In this document: positions 5,661-13,350 of the stretch, one piece after another | Numbering within the stretch: position 1 is the first letter of the stretch | Layout: each line of letters begins with the position of its first letter | From: JAJYVH01 sp964548595 | Lineage (GTDB): Archaea; Micrarchaeota; Micrarchaeia; Micrarchaeales; CABMGC01 | Length of the DNA: 13,427 nucleotides | Direction of reading: 5' to 3' | Assembly: GCA_964548595.1 (NCBI GenBank) | Contig: CAZJQO010000027.1 | Span: 1-13,427 of the forward strand | The notes under the pieces: generated by a model | Told to the model about the DNA's origin: nothing | Seen by the model: the letters and a program-made list of their open reading frames with translations, nothing else | The model's database searches: none | Position numbers and translations under genes: made by a program

Positions 5661-5670
5661 GGTATATAAA
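5661..5670 (+). promoter_or_regulatory. TATA box of the HTH-sufBDCS operon
   Basis: GGTATATAAA is a near-ideal archaeal TATA box, centred about 46 bp before ATG 5712. It predicts transcription start near 5690-5692 and a leader of about 20 bases. No other clear TATA box appears before sufB, sufD, sufC or sufS. Confidence 0.6.
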
Positions 5671-5686
5671 GGTGCTCTGGCATATT

Positions 5687-5700
5687 CTGTTTTATAACAG
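5687..5700. promoter_or_regulatory. Perfect palindrome over the predicted operon transcription start
   Basis: CTGTT (5687-5691), TTAT, AACAG (5696-5700) is a perfect 5-bp inverted repeat spanning the predicted start of transcription. A dimeric repressor bound here would block polymerase; the HTH protein encoded just downstream is the obvious candidate. Confidence 0.45.
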
Positions 5701-5711
5701 GGTTATAGCGC

Positions 5712-6083
5712 ATGGCGAGCAAGTACGAGATTACGGCGGACGGCTACGTGCCGGCGGCAAGGTCACTAATAGCCCATGCCCTCATAGAAAAATATCACAT
5801 GAGCGAAGTCGAGGTTGCGAAGCGCATAGGGGTTGCGCAGGCGGCCATAAGCAAGTACATGACGGGCAAGTACTCGGAAAAGCTCAAGGAGACTATGAAG
5901 GAACTGGGAGAGAGGATAGACGCAAACAGGGAGCTTGTAGACGACTACGTGAAGGACGTGGCATCAGGGAAGGACGAGGATGCGAACGCATGCGTCTGCG
6001 CGCTCTGCAGCATGGCCAATGGGTTTTCGTGCTCATTCTCGCGCGCACGCGCCATAAATGCGGCCCCGATGAGCACCGGGTAA
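5712..6083 (+). CDS. HTH transcriptional regulator with C-terminal cysteine cluster, probable regulator of the suf operon
   Basis: A 123-residue DNA-binding protein resembling the archaeal XRE-like predicted regulators (COG2522 type). An N-terminal helix (about 14-28, ARSLIAHALIEKY) leads to a helix-turn-helix at about 31-51: SEVEVAKRIG, then VAQAAISKYMTG. A helical linker (55-85) follows, then a cysteine cluster ACVCALC (Cys94, 96, 99) with Cys107. Relatives carry a short C-x2-C near the C-terminus; here the cluster has four cysteines, enough to bind an Fe-S cluster or a metal. It is the first gene of the operon, 7 bp before sufB, behind a promoter with palindromes. Control of Fe-S assembly by cluster or redox state, including its own synthesis, is therefore a reasonable inference, comparable in logic to bacterial IscR and SufR, which are different proteins. 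The ligand is not established. The last 15 residues look disordered. Confidence 0.85.
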   Translation: MASKYEITADGYVPAARSLIAHALIEKYHMSEVEVAKRIGVAQAAISKYMTGKYSEKLKETMKELGERIDANRELVDDYVKDVASGKDEDANACVCALCSMANGFSCSFSRARAINAAPMSTG

Positions 6084-6090
6084 TGATTGC

Positions 6091-7497
6091 ATGGTGGAAG
6101 CGGAAAGCCTCTTGAGCGAGAGGGACTACAAGGAGAAGTACGGATTTACAGCCGACGTGGCGTATGAAGAATTTCCAAAAGGGCTTTCTGAGGAAGTAAT
6201 AAGAAAAATATCCAGTATGAAAGGGGAGCCGCAATGGATGCTCGAAAATAGGTTGCTGGGATACAAGCTTTTTCTAAGCAAGCCAATGCCTGCATGGGGC
6301 GCAGATTTGAGCGGTATAAATTTCGACGACATATACTACTACAGGAATCCGAAAGCGAAAGAGTCTGGAAAATGGGAGGATGTCCCCCAGGAGATAAGGG
6401 ACACCTATGACAAGCTGGGGGTGCCAGAAGCTGAAAAAAGGTTTTTTGCGGGGGCCGAAGCTCAATTCGATTCCGGGGTAGTGTATTCAAAAGTTAACGA
6501 AGACCTTGCCAAGCTGGGTGTGATTTTTACTGATATGGACAGAGCAGTCAGGGAGTATCCGGAACTTGTGAGAAAATATTTTGGCACAGTGATACCCCCT
6601 ACAGATAACAAGTTTGCTGCGCTCAACGCGGCAACGCACTCCGGGGGCAGCTTCATATACGTGCCGAAAGGAGTAAAAGTACCTCTTCCGCTCAACGCAT
6701 ATTTCAGGATAAACGCTGAGCGCTCGGGGCAGTTTGAGAGGACGCTCATAATAGCTGACGAGGGAGCGGATGTGGTCTATTTGGAGGGCTGCACGGCATC
6801 CGTGTACTCCGCCAACGCGCTCCACGCCGCTGTCGTAGAGATAGTCGCGCACAAGAACGCGAAGGTGCAGTACGTCACTATACAGAACTGGGCTAAGAAT
6901 GTATACAACCTGGTGACTCAGCGCGCATACGCCTACGAGAACGCGCGCATGTCATGGATTGACGCGAACATAGGCAGCAAGGTCAACATGAAGTACCCCT
7001 CCATATACCTTAGGGGAAACAACGCACAGGGCGAAATACTCTCCATCGCTCTGGCCGCCGAGGGCCAGATTCAGGACTCCGGGGGCAAGGTGTACCACAT
7101 CGCGCCCAACACAGTGTCTAAGATCGTCTCGAAGAGCATCTCCAAGGGAAGCGGGGTAACAACGTTCAGGGGCCTGGTGAACATAGGCAAGAACGCTGAG
7201 AACGCTAAGACCAACACCACCTGCGACGCGCTGCTGCTTGACAGCGAAGCGAAAACAAACACGTACCCGTACGCTGATGTGCAGCGCAACGACGCGCTGC
7301 TCAGCCATGAAGCAAAGGTGGGCAAGATAAGCGAAGACGACGTCTTTTATCTCATGTCCAGGGGCATATCGGAGAGCGACGCGATAGCGATGATAATACT
7401 CGGTTTCCTAAACGACCTCACCAAGGTACTGCCGATGGAATATTCGCTGGAGCTTAAAAGGCTGATAAAGCTCGACATGGCAGGCTCGGTAGGCTGA
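6091..7497 (+). CDS. sufB: SufB, Fe-S cluster assembly scaffold subunit
   Basis: 468 residues, close to the usual archaeal length and slightly shorter than the roughly 495 of E. coli. SufB forms the SufBCD complex in the cytoplasm, where sulfur and iron are joined into a nascent cluster before transfer to apoproteins. Visible landmarks: the N-terminal helical part with the KYGF and GEPQWML segments; the long right-handed beta-helix, including ATHSGGSFIYVPKGV, with EGCTA (Cys234); NTTCDALL (Cys378, the position of the essential E. coli Cys405); and SHEAKVGKI (Glu407) before the C-terminal helices (FYLMSRGI). Lysine codons change from mostly AAA in the first third to almost all AAG afterwards, so the gene may be a mosaic. 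It starts at ATG 6091, 7 bp after the regulator stop, and is followed 10 bp later by sufD, with no promoter between. Confidence 0.97.
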   Translation: MVEAESLLSERDYKEKYGFTADVAYEEFPKGLSEEVIRKISSMKGEPQWMLENRLLGYKLFLSKPMPAWGADLSGINFDDIYYYRNPKAKESGKWEDVPQEIRDTYDKLGVPEAEKRFFAGAEAQFDSGVVYSKVNEDLAKLGVIFTDMDRAVREYPELVRKYFGTVIPPTDNKFAALNAATHSGGSFIYVPKGVKVPLPLNAYFRINAERSGQFERTLIIADEGADVVYLEGCTASVYSANALHAAVVEIVAHKNAKVQYVTIQNWAKNVYNLVTQRAYAYENARMSWIDANIGSKVNMKYPSIYLRGNNAQGEILSIALAAEGQIQDSGGKVYHIAPNTVSKIVSKSISKGSGVTTFRGLVNIGKNAENAKTNTTCDALLLDSEAKTNTYPYADVQRNDALLSHEAKVGKISEDDVFYLMSRGISESDAIAMIILGFLNDLTKVLPMEYSLELKRLIKLDMAGSVG

Positions 7498-7504
7498 GGA
7501 TGAT
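7496..7504 (+). promoter_or_regulatory. Shine-Dalgarno site deciding the sufD TTG start
   Basis: GAGGATGAT overlaps the sufB stop codon and puts GAGG 8 bases before TTG 7508. The next in-frame ATG (7523) would be about 23 bases away, so TTG is preferred and translation is probably coupled to sufB. Confidence 0.5.
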
Positions 7505-7507
7505 TTA

Positions 7508-8731
7508 TTGGATAGCGCCAAGATGCTAGTGGAGCAGGCCGTAGCCGGTTTCGCGAAACTGCCTTTCGACAAGAGCGAACTCTACAAGAGGTACTCCAGC
7601 GACATAGGCCTTTCCGGCGCAGTGGAGCACGGCGCAGACGGCGTTGAAGAGGCGCTGAAGAGCATCACCGGCTCCGTGGGTATAAAATTTGACGCCTACA
7701 GCGCTGGCGTGGATGCAAAAAATACAAGCAACATAGTAAGCATCTCGAAAAACGCGGCCGTTGAACAAACCACGGCGAAAGGCGCCTCGTTCGAAGACAG
7801 CCTGTACGGCTACATGAGGAAGTCGGGCTACAACATACTTGAGGTTAATGTGCCGGATGGCGCCACTGCAAAGCTGAACTTCCTGCTGCTCAACGAAAAT
7901 TCGGGGATGCAGAACGTCGTATTGGTAAATGCGGGAAAGGATGCCAACCTGGGGCTTTTCGAATGGCTGGGATCGGCGCGGGGCGCAACCTCGACGCATG
8001 CTGCCGTGAACGTGGTAAACGCAGGCCGGAGTTCGAATGTGGAGATAAGCCTGCTGCACAATGAATCGGATTCGTGCGACGTGGGCGCGCTGAACAGCAT
8101 AGCAGCTTCCGACAACGCTGTTGTGAAGCTCAACTGCATGTACAACGGAGGCAAGAATACCAAGTCGAGCAGCATGGCGAGCGCCGAAGGAACCGGGAGC
8201 AAAATATCGGTCAACGAGATAGTGCTCGGCAACGGCTCGCAGGCCTTCGACCTTGGCACATTCACGCTCAACTCCGGGGCGGGGAGCAACACAACGCTAA
8301 GGAGCGGGGCGGTGCTCAGGGACAGGTCCCTGTGCACGCTCAAGGGTTATGCAAAGGTGGCTGAGACTGCGAAAGGCGCATATTCGTACGTGGAGGAACG
8401 CGGGCTCGTGATGGATAGCGATGCCAGAATGAGGCCGCTGCCTGACATGAGCATCGACTGCAAGGACGTTGCGTTTGCATCGCACAGCGCATCCGCTGCG
8501 CCAATAGACGCGGAGAAGCTCTTCTACCTGATGAGCAGGGGCATAGAGGAGGCAAGGGCGAAGCGTGCATTTGTCGCCAGCTTTTTGTCAAAGTACCTTG
8601 CCAGCATAGCCAACGACACAGTGAAAGAGATAGCTATATCAGTACTGCTTGACAAGCTTGATAACGGCAGGCATGCAACGGCGCCAAGGATAAGCACGCA
8701 GAACCTCTGGATAGTGCCTGGCGCGAGATGA
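7508..8731 (+). CDS. sufD: SufD, Fe-S cluster assembly protein (SufB paralogue)
   Basis: 407 residues from a TTG start chosen on SD spacing; ATG 7523 would give a protein five residues shorter. SufD pairs with SufB in the SufBC2D scaffold and helps iron entry. The N-terminal 100 residues are a poorly conserved helical part. The centre is the repetitive, Gly/Asn/Ser-rich beta-helix, and the C-terminus has the family signature: MRPLPDMSIDCKDVAFASHSASAAPID followed by EKLFYLMSRGI. His326 in ASHSAS corresponds in position to the E. coli SufD histidine (His360) needed at the SufB interface. The alternative of a second SufB is less likely: the SufB active-site cysteine block (NTTCDALL) is absent. 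It is followed by sufC after 4 bp. Having a separate SufD, rather than SufB alone, gives a bacterial-type complex; many archaea have only SufBC. Confidence 0.93.
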   Translation: MDSAKMLVEQAVAGFAKLPFDKSELYKRYSSDIGLSGAVEHGADGVEEALKSITGSVGIKFDAYSAGVDAKNTSNIVSISKNAAVEQTTAKGASFEDSLYGYMRKSGYNILEVNVPDGATAKLNFLLLNENSGMQNVVLVNAGKDANLGLFEWLGSARGATSTHAAVNVVNAGRSSNVEISLLHNESDSCDVGALNSIAASDNAVVKLNCMYNGGKNTKSSSMASAEGTGSKISVNEIVLGNGSQAFDLGTFTLNSGAGSNTTLRSGAVLRDRSLCTLKGYAKVAETAKGAYSYVEERGLVMDSDARMRPLPDMSIDCKDVAFASHSASAAPIDAEKLFYLMSRGIEEARAKRAFVASFLSKYLASIANDTVKEIAISVLLDKLDNGRHATAPRISTQNLWIVPGAR

Positions 8732-8735
8732 TGGT

Positions 8736-9458
8736 ATGAAACTTGAGATAAAGGACCTGCATGTCGAAGTGGAGGGCAATGAGGTGGTGAAGGGAGTGAG
8801 CCTCGCGATCGGCGAGGGCGAGTTCCACGTGCTGATGGGCCCGAACGGCTCGGGCAAGACAACGCTGTCAAGGACGATACTGGGACACCCCGGCGCGAAG
8901 GTGACGGGCGGCGATGTGCTTGCAGACGGGGCGAGCATACTCAAGCTGGGCGCAGACAAGCGCGCCAAGCTTGGACTGTTCCTGTCTTTTCAGACGCCCG
9001 TGGAGATAGAGGGCCTCGGGCTCATGAACTTCCTGAACACGGCCAACGCCTCGCTGAAGGAGAACAGCTCCTTCAAGGAGTTCATGACTGAGATCAAGGC
9101 AGGCGCCAAGGACCTTGACCTGAAGGACGACCTGATGGGAAGGTCGCTTAACTACGGCTTCTCGGGCGGCGAGAAGAAGAAGGTGGAGGTGCTGCAGCTC
9201 AGGCTGCTGAAGCCGAAGATTGCGATACTCGATGAGCCTGATTCGGGGCTCGACGTCGACGCCGTAAGGATAGTAGCGGAGAACATAAACAAGTTCAAGC
9301 AGGAAACAGGAGCCGGCGTTCTGCTCATAACGCACTACAGCAGGATACTGAACTACATGGAGCCTGAATTCGTTCACGTGATGGTCAACGGCAGGATAGT
9401 GGAAGAGGGCGGCAAGGATCTTGTCGCGAAGATAGAGAAAGAGGGTTACAAGTATTAG
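8736..9458 (+). CDS. sufC: SufC, ABC-type ATPase of Fe-S cluster assembly
   Basis: 240 residues, within one or two tens of the family length. SufC is a cytoplasmic ABC ATPase without a membrane partner; ATP binding drives rearrangement of the SufB-SufD scaffold. Walker A is GPNGSGKTT (35-43), the Q-loop is SFQTP (Gln86), the ABC signature is FSGGEKKK (142-149), Walker B is AILDEPDSGLD (163-173) and the switch histidine is His200 in LLITHYSRIL. The phrases FSGGEKKKVEVLQL and DEPDSGLDVDA distinguish SufC from transporter ATPases. It begins 4 bp after sufD and ends 8 bp before sufS. All catalytic residues are intact. Confidence 0.97.
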   Translation: MKLEIKDLHVEVEGNEVVKGVSLAIGEGEFHVLMGPNGSGKTTLSRTILGHPGAKVTGGDVLADGASILKLGADKRAKLGLFLSFQTPVEIEGLGLMNFLNTANASLKENSSFKEFMTEIKAGAKDLDLKDDLMGRSLNYGFSGGEKKKVEVLQLRLLKPKIAILDEPDSGLDVDAVRIVAENINKFKQETGAGVLLITHYSRILNYMEPEFVHVMVNGRIVEEGGKDLVAKIEKEGYKY

Positions 9459-9466
9459 GCGTTCGG

Positions 9467-10708
9467 ATGGAGTTTGACGTGGATAAGATAAGGAAGGATT
9501 TCCCCATACTGGCTGCCGAGATGAACGGCAAGCCGCTCGTGTACCTAGACAGCGCAGCCACATCGCAGAAGCCCAGGCAGGTGATAAACGCAGTATCGAG
9601 GCACTACAGGAAGCACAACGCCAACATACACCGCGGCATCTACCGGCTGTCTGAGGAGGCTACCGAAGAGTACGTCAAGTCAAAGGAAGCCGTAGCGAAG
9701 TTCATACACGCGAAGAGCTACAGGAGCATAGTCTACCTAAGGAGCACCACAGAGGCGATAAACGCGGTGGCGAGGGCGTGGGGCGACGCCAACGTGGGCG
9801 CGGGAGACCACGTGCTTATTACAGAGATGGAGCACCACAGCAACATAGTCCCGTGGCAGATGCTTGCAAAAAGGAAAACTGCGCATCTTGATTACATAAA
9901 GCTGAAAAACAAGAGCGAGCTGGACATCGAAGACTACAAGAGCAAGCTGCTGCTCAAGCCCAAGATGGTGGCGTTCACCCACGTGTCAAACGTGCTTGGA
10001 ACTATAAACGACGCAAAGGAAGTAACAAGGATGGCGCACGAGGCAGGAGCGAGCGTGCTCGTCGATGGCGCGCAGTCTGTGCCGCACATGCCTGTCGACG
10101 CGTCGGACATGGGCGCAGACTTCCTGGCATTCTCTGGCCACAAGATGCTGGGGCCGAGCGGCATAGGTGTGCTCTACGGCAGAGAGGAAGTGCTTGAGAA
10201 CATGGAGCCTTTCCACGGAGGCGGAGACATGATAAGGAGCGTGGGCTTCCAGGAATCCACATGGAACGAGCTGCCCTGGAAATTCGAGGCAGGAACGCAG
10301 AACATGGAGGGCGCAGCGGGGCTCTGGGCCGCGGTGAAGTACCTGAAGAAGCTCGGTATGGAGAACGTGAGGGGGCACGAAAAAAGCATAACGGGCTACG
10401 CGCTCGACGCGCTTGCCAAGGAAGGGGTAACTGTCTTCGGCTTGGGAAGGGAGAGGGTTGACGGACGCGCAGGGGTCATATCCTTCGGCGTCGAGGGGGT
10501 GCATGCGCACGACGTGGCGCAGGTATTTGACAGCGAGGGCATAGCCATAAGGTCGGGGCACCACTGCGCCATGCCGCTTGTTACAAAGATCCTCGGCGAG
10601 CCTGCTGTGCCAAGGATGAGCTTCTACATCTACACCAAGGAGCAGGAGATAGACAACGCTGTCGCTGCCATACGCAGGGTGAGGGAGGTTATCAGGGCAA
10701 GCGCGTAG
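9467..10708 (+). CDS. sufS: SufS, group II cysteine desulfurase
   Basis: 413 residues, a fold-type I PLP enzyme that takes sulfur from L-cysteine as an enzyme-bound persulfide, giving alanine, and supplies it to SufBCD. Landmarks: YLDSAATSQKP at the N-terminus; NIHRG; TEMEHHSNIVPW with His124 stacking on PLP; VLVDGAQSVPH with Asp200 and Gln203; Schiff-base Lys226 in AFSGHKMLGPSGIG; and catalytic Cys367 in RSGHHCAMPL. Arg383 lies in VPRMSFYIYT, the substrate carboxylate binder. The short RSGHHC loop marks group II (SufS-type) and separates it from IscS/NifS. These enzymes normally need an acceptor such as SufE or SufU, and neither is in this window. It is the last gene of the operon; 59 bp and a new TATA box follow before the ligase. 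Confidence 0.96.
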   Translation: MEFDVDKIRKDFPILAAEMNGKPLVYLDSAATSQKPRQVINAVSRHYRKHNANIHRGIYRLSEEATEEYVKSKEAVAKFIHAKSYRSIVYLRSTTEAINAVARAWGDANVGAGDHVLITEMEHHSNIVPWQMLAKRKTAHLDYIKLKNKSELDIEDYKSKLLLKPKMVAFTHVSNVLGTINDAKEVTRMAHEAGASVLVDGAQSVPHMPVDASDMGADFLAFSGHKMLGPSGIGVLYGREEVLENMEPFHGGGDMIRSVGFQESTWNELPWKFEAGTQNMEGAAGLWAAVKYLKKLGMENVRGHEKSITGYALDALAKEGVTVFGLGRERVDGRAGVISFGVEGVHAHDVAQVFDSEGIAIRSGHHCAMPLVTKILGEPAVPRMSFYIYTKEQEIDNAVAAIRRVREVIRASA

Positions 10709-10730
10709 CGCCGGGCTTGCGGAGCAATCA

Positions 10731-10740
10731 GAAATAAAAG
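10731..10740 (+). promoter_or_regulatory. TATA-like box of the DNA ligase gene
   Basis: GAAATAAAAG is centred about 32 bp before ATG 10768, predicting a start a few bases ahead of the gene. The ligase may thus be transcribed separately from the suf operon. Confidence 0.45.
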
Positions 10741-10767
10741 GATTGGCTTGGAAAGACGCTTGAGGGC

Positions 10768-12549
10768 ATGCTTTTCGAGGAGCTCGCTGATTATTACGGC
10801 AAGCTTGAGGGCACAAGCTCCAGGCTGGCTATGATTGATCTCCTTACCGAAATCTTCTCCAGGGCGAAGAAGAGCGAGGTAAGGGACATAATATACATGA
10901 CGCTTGGCACTCCTGCCCCGCCCTTCAGGGGCATCGATCTGGGAATCGCCGAGAAGCTTGCGGAGGAGGCGATAGCAGCTGCAACAGGAGGCAGCAAGGA
11001 GAGCGTCGACAAAAACTTCAAGAAAACGGGCGATCTTGGGAGCAGCGCCGAGCAGCTTATAGGCGCAGGCAGGCTGAGGCGGATGGGCAGCGAGAAGTTC
11101 GAGGTAAGCGACGTGATGAACACGATGCTGAAGATCGCGGAGACGGGCGGTGTGGGCAGCAAGGATGCAAAGATAAGGATGCTCGCAAACCTGCTTGCGG
11201 CCAGCAAGCCAATCGAGGCAAGGTACATAATCAGGTTCGCACTGGGCCAACTGAGGCTCGGCGCGGGGGACGCAACAATACTCGAGGCACTCTCCAAGGC
11301 GGCCACGGGCGACAGGGAATTCAAGCCAAAGCTCGAGGACGCCTACAACATCTGCAGCGACCTGGGCCTGGTAGGCGAGACGCTGATGCTGGAAGGAAAG
11401 AAGGGTATAGAGAATTTCAGGGTGACGCTCTTCGAGCCCATAAGGCCCGCGCTTGCGGAGAGGCTGCCTACAGCAGAGGAGATACTCGAGCGAATGCACG
11501 GCAGCTGCGCTGTGGAGAGCAAGTACGACGGGCTGAGGGCGCAGGTGCACATAGACGCCGGTGCAAAGCGCGTCGAGATATTCTCGCGCAGGTTGGAGAG
11601 GCTGACCGATATGTTCCCGGAGATAACAAGGGCCGCGCTGAGGGAGGTGCACGCGAAGAAGGCAATAATCGAGGGCGAGGCTATTGCCTACGACGAAACA
11701 ACGAACCAGTTCCATCCGTTTCAGGAAACTATGCAGCGCAAGAGGAAGCACGGAATTAAGGAGATGAGCGAGGAGCTGCCGCTCCACCTCTTCGCTTTCG
11801 ACCTGATGTACCTAAACGGCGAGAGCTGCCTGGAGAAGAGCTACAGCGAGAGGCGCAGGCTGCTGGAGAGCATAGTAAAGGGCGGCGGCACTATAAGGCT
11901 GAGCGACAGGATACTCGTGGACAGGCCGGAGGCGCTTGAAAAGTATTTCGACGAGGCGATAGAGAGCGGCCTTGAGGGCATAGTGGCCAAGGACCTCGAG
12001 GCGCCTTACATAGCAGGCGCCAGGAAGTTCAGCTGGATAAAGATGAAGAGGAGCTACAAGGGCGAGCTCTCCGACACCGTTGACCTTGTGGCCGTAGGCT
12101 ACTACAGGGGCAAGGGCATAAGGACCGAGTTCGGCTTCGGCGGCATACTGGCTGCAGTTTATGACGACAAGCGCGACATGTTCGAGACAGTAACAAGGAT
12201 AGGCACAGGCTTTACAGAGGAGATGATGCGCTCCTTCAAGGGCATTTTCGAGAAGATAAAGACTGGCAAGAAGCCTGCGCGGGTGGACTCGCTGATAGAG
12301 CCTGACTTCTGGGTGGAGCCCAGGTACGTGGTTACCGTGAAGGCAGACGAGATAACAAAGTCGCCGATGCACACCGCAGGCAGGCACAGGGAGGGCGAGG
12401 GGGAGGTTGGCTACGCGCTGCGGTTCCCAAGGATAGTAGGGGGCGGCATAAGGCAGGACAAGAGCCCGGAGGATGCCACTACCGCAAAGGAGATAGAGGA
12501 GATGTTCAGGCAGCAGCGCAAGACCAAGATAAGCGAGGCGGCACCATAA
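10768..12549 (+). CDS. lig: ATP-dependent DNA ligase, archaeal type
   Basis: 593 residues, the normal length for archaeal replicative DNA ligases. It seals nicks during replication and repair through an enzyme-AMP intermediate. The N-terminal 225 residues are the helical DNA-binding domain, including IGAGRLRRMG-like turns and RFALGQLRLGAGDATILEAL. The adenylation domain has motif I ESKYDG with AMP-accepting Lys252, motif Ia SRRLERLT, motif III-like FAFDLMYLNG, motif IV EGIVAKDL (403-410) and motif V WIKMKRSY (423-430). The OB domain (about 435-565) ends with RFPR (motif VI region). The C-terminal tail, RQQRKTKISE, is basic; in other archaeal ligases such tails can bind PCNA, but no clear PIP box is seen. 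All motifs are intact. The start fits a TATA box about 32 bp upstream. Confidence 0.96.
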   Translation: MLFEELADYYGKLEGTSSRLAMIDLLTEIFSRAKKSEVRDIIYMTLGTPAPPFRGIDLGIAEKLAEEAIAAATGGSKESVDKNFKKTGDLGSSAEQLIGAGRLRRMGSEKFEVSDVMNTMLKIAETGGVGSKDAKIRMLANLLAASKPIEARYIIRFALGQLRLGAGDATILEALSKAATGDREFKPKLEDAYNICSDLGLVGETLMLEGKKGIENFRVTLFEPIRPALAERLPTAEEILERMHGSCAVESKYDGLRAQVHIDAGAKRVEIFSRRLERLTDMFPEITRAALREVHAKKAIIEGEAIAYDETTNQFHPFQETMQRKRKHGIKEMSEELPLHLFAFDLMYLNGESCLEKSYSERRRLLESIVKGGGTIRLSDRILVDRPEALEKYFDEAIESGLEGIVAKDLEAPYIAGARKFSWIKMKRSYKGELSDTVDLVAVGYYRGKGIRTEFGFGGILAAVYDDKRDMFETVTRIGTGFTEEMMRSFKGIFEKIKTGKKPARVDSLIEPDFWVEPRYVVTVKADEITKSPMHTAGRHREGEGEVGYALRFPRIVGGGIRQDKSPEDATTAKEIEEMFRQQRKTKISEAAP

Positions 12550-12594
12550 GCAAGGCGAAGCGCACTTAGACATTGAGCGTATACCCTCGAAAAT

Positions 12595-12604
12595 TGCTTA
12601 AAAG
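12595..12604 (+). promoter_or_regulatory. TATA-like box of the HAD gene
   Basis: TGCTTAAAAG is centred about 25 bp before ATG 12625, fitting a leaderless transcript and confirming the start. Confidence 0.5.
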
Positions 12605-12624
12605 AAGGCACTCAAGTAAACCCG

Positions 12625-13332
12625 ATGAGCAACGCAGTAGCAGTGCCATTCCAATGGGACGCTGCAGATACGAAAAAATGGTATGCGAGCGTTAACGCAA
12701 AGAATGAGGGGAGGCTGTGCAACATACTGGAGGTATGGGATTGGGACAACACGATTGCAGACACGGTAAGCGGCACAGCTAACGCTGCAGTGGTCGGACT
12801 TTTGGGACGCAGGCTGAATGGTGTCCGGGCGGCAAGATCAATAACGATGAACCTGCTCTTCCCTGCCCACGAGCTGCTGGGCCTGAAAAGGGGGGAGATA
12901 GAGAGCGAGACGCTGAACGGCGTTAAGCTGTATGAGAACAGCATAGAAGTGATGAAGCAGCACAGCAGGATGGGCGCCACCCAGATGGTGCTCACGGGCA
13001 ATCCGAACGTGGAGCGCATAGGGGAGAAACTCCGCGAGCGCGGCATAGATGTACAGGTTGTGTTCTGCGATGCCTCCGATAAACACAAATTCGTAAAGAA
13101 ACTGATATATGAGAACCCGGATAAGAGAGCGGAGCACATAAATGACAGTTTGGTCGAACTCGGCAGGGCCTTCCTCTACAGGCAAAAAGAGCACTTTATC
13201 CTGGTGAGAAGAGACCAGAACACTATATTCGCGTCACTACTCGGCAGATTTGGGTTTGTGCGGGTTGCCGACCTGGAATCGCCGGACTCCCTAGACAGAG
13301 CGATAACTGGCACAAGGCGGGATACGGCCTAA
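12625..13332 (+). CDS. HAD-superfamily hydrolase-like protein, substrate unknown
   Basis: 235 residues, predicted cytoplasmic. The four HAD motifs can be traced: motif I VWDWDNT (Asp39 nucleophile, Asp41 acid/base), motif II VLTGN (Thr124), motif III lysine in SDKHKFVKKL (Lys155), and motif IV HINDS (Asp174). The insert between motifs I and II (about 50-115) is large, which is a cap-like region. The wording LTGN, then KHKFV and INDS-x2-ELGRAF resembles the Swiss-Army-Knife type HAD domains linked to RNA repair in eukaryotes and viruses, but this is a loose visual match. Phosphatase activity is likely from the intact residues; the substrate is not known. It stands 75 bp after the ligase with its own promoter, so any link to nucleic-acid end repair is only suggested by the neighbour. 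The C-terminus (after 215) is acidic and then basic, probably flexible. Confidence 0.8.
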   Translation: MSNAVAVPFQWDAADTKKWYASVNAKNEGRLCNILEVWDWDNTIADTVSGTANAAVVGLLGRRLNGVRAARSITMNLLFPAHELLGLKRGEIESETLNGVKLYENSIEVMKQHSRMGATQMVLTGNPNVERIGEKLRERGIDVQVVFCDASDKHKFVKKLIYENPDKRAEHINDSLVELGRAFLYRQKEHFILVRRDQNTIFASLLGRFGFVRVADLESPDSLDRAITGTRRDTA

Positions 13333-13350
13333 AATCGCTTTTTTGCTCTT
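13333..13350 (+). terminator. T-run terminator after the HAD gene
   Basis: A run of six T (13339-13344), then GCTCTTAT, directly follows the HAD stop codon. Archaeal polymerases stop at such T-rich tracts without a hairpin. The remaining bases to 13427 are AT-rich and show no gene or convincing repeat. Confidence 0.45.

Noticed and set aside
10630..11787. 385-codon minus-strand frame over sufS end and the ligase
   Set aside because: Antisense of two strong genes; Leu/His/Arg/Cys-rich with no domain, a codon-bias artefact.
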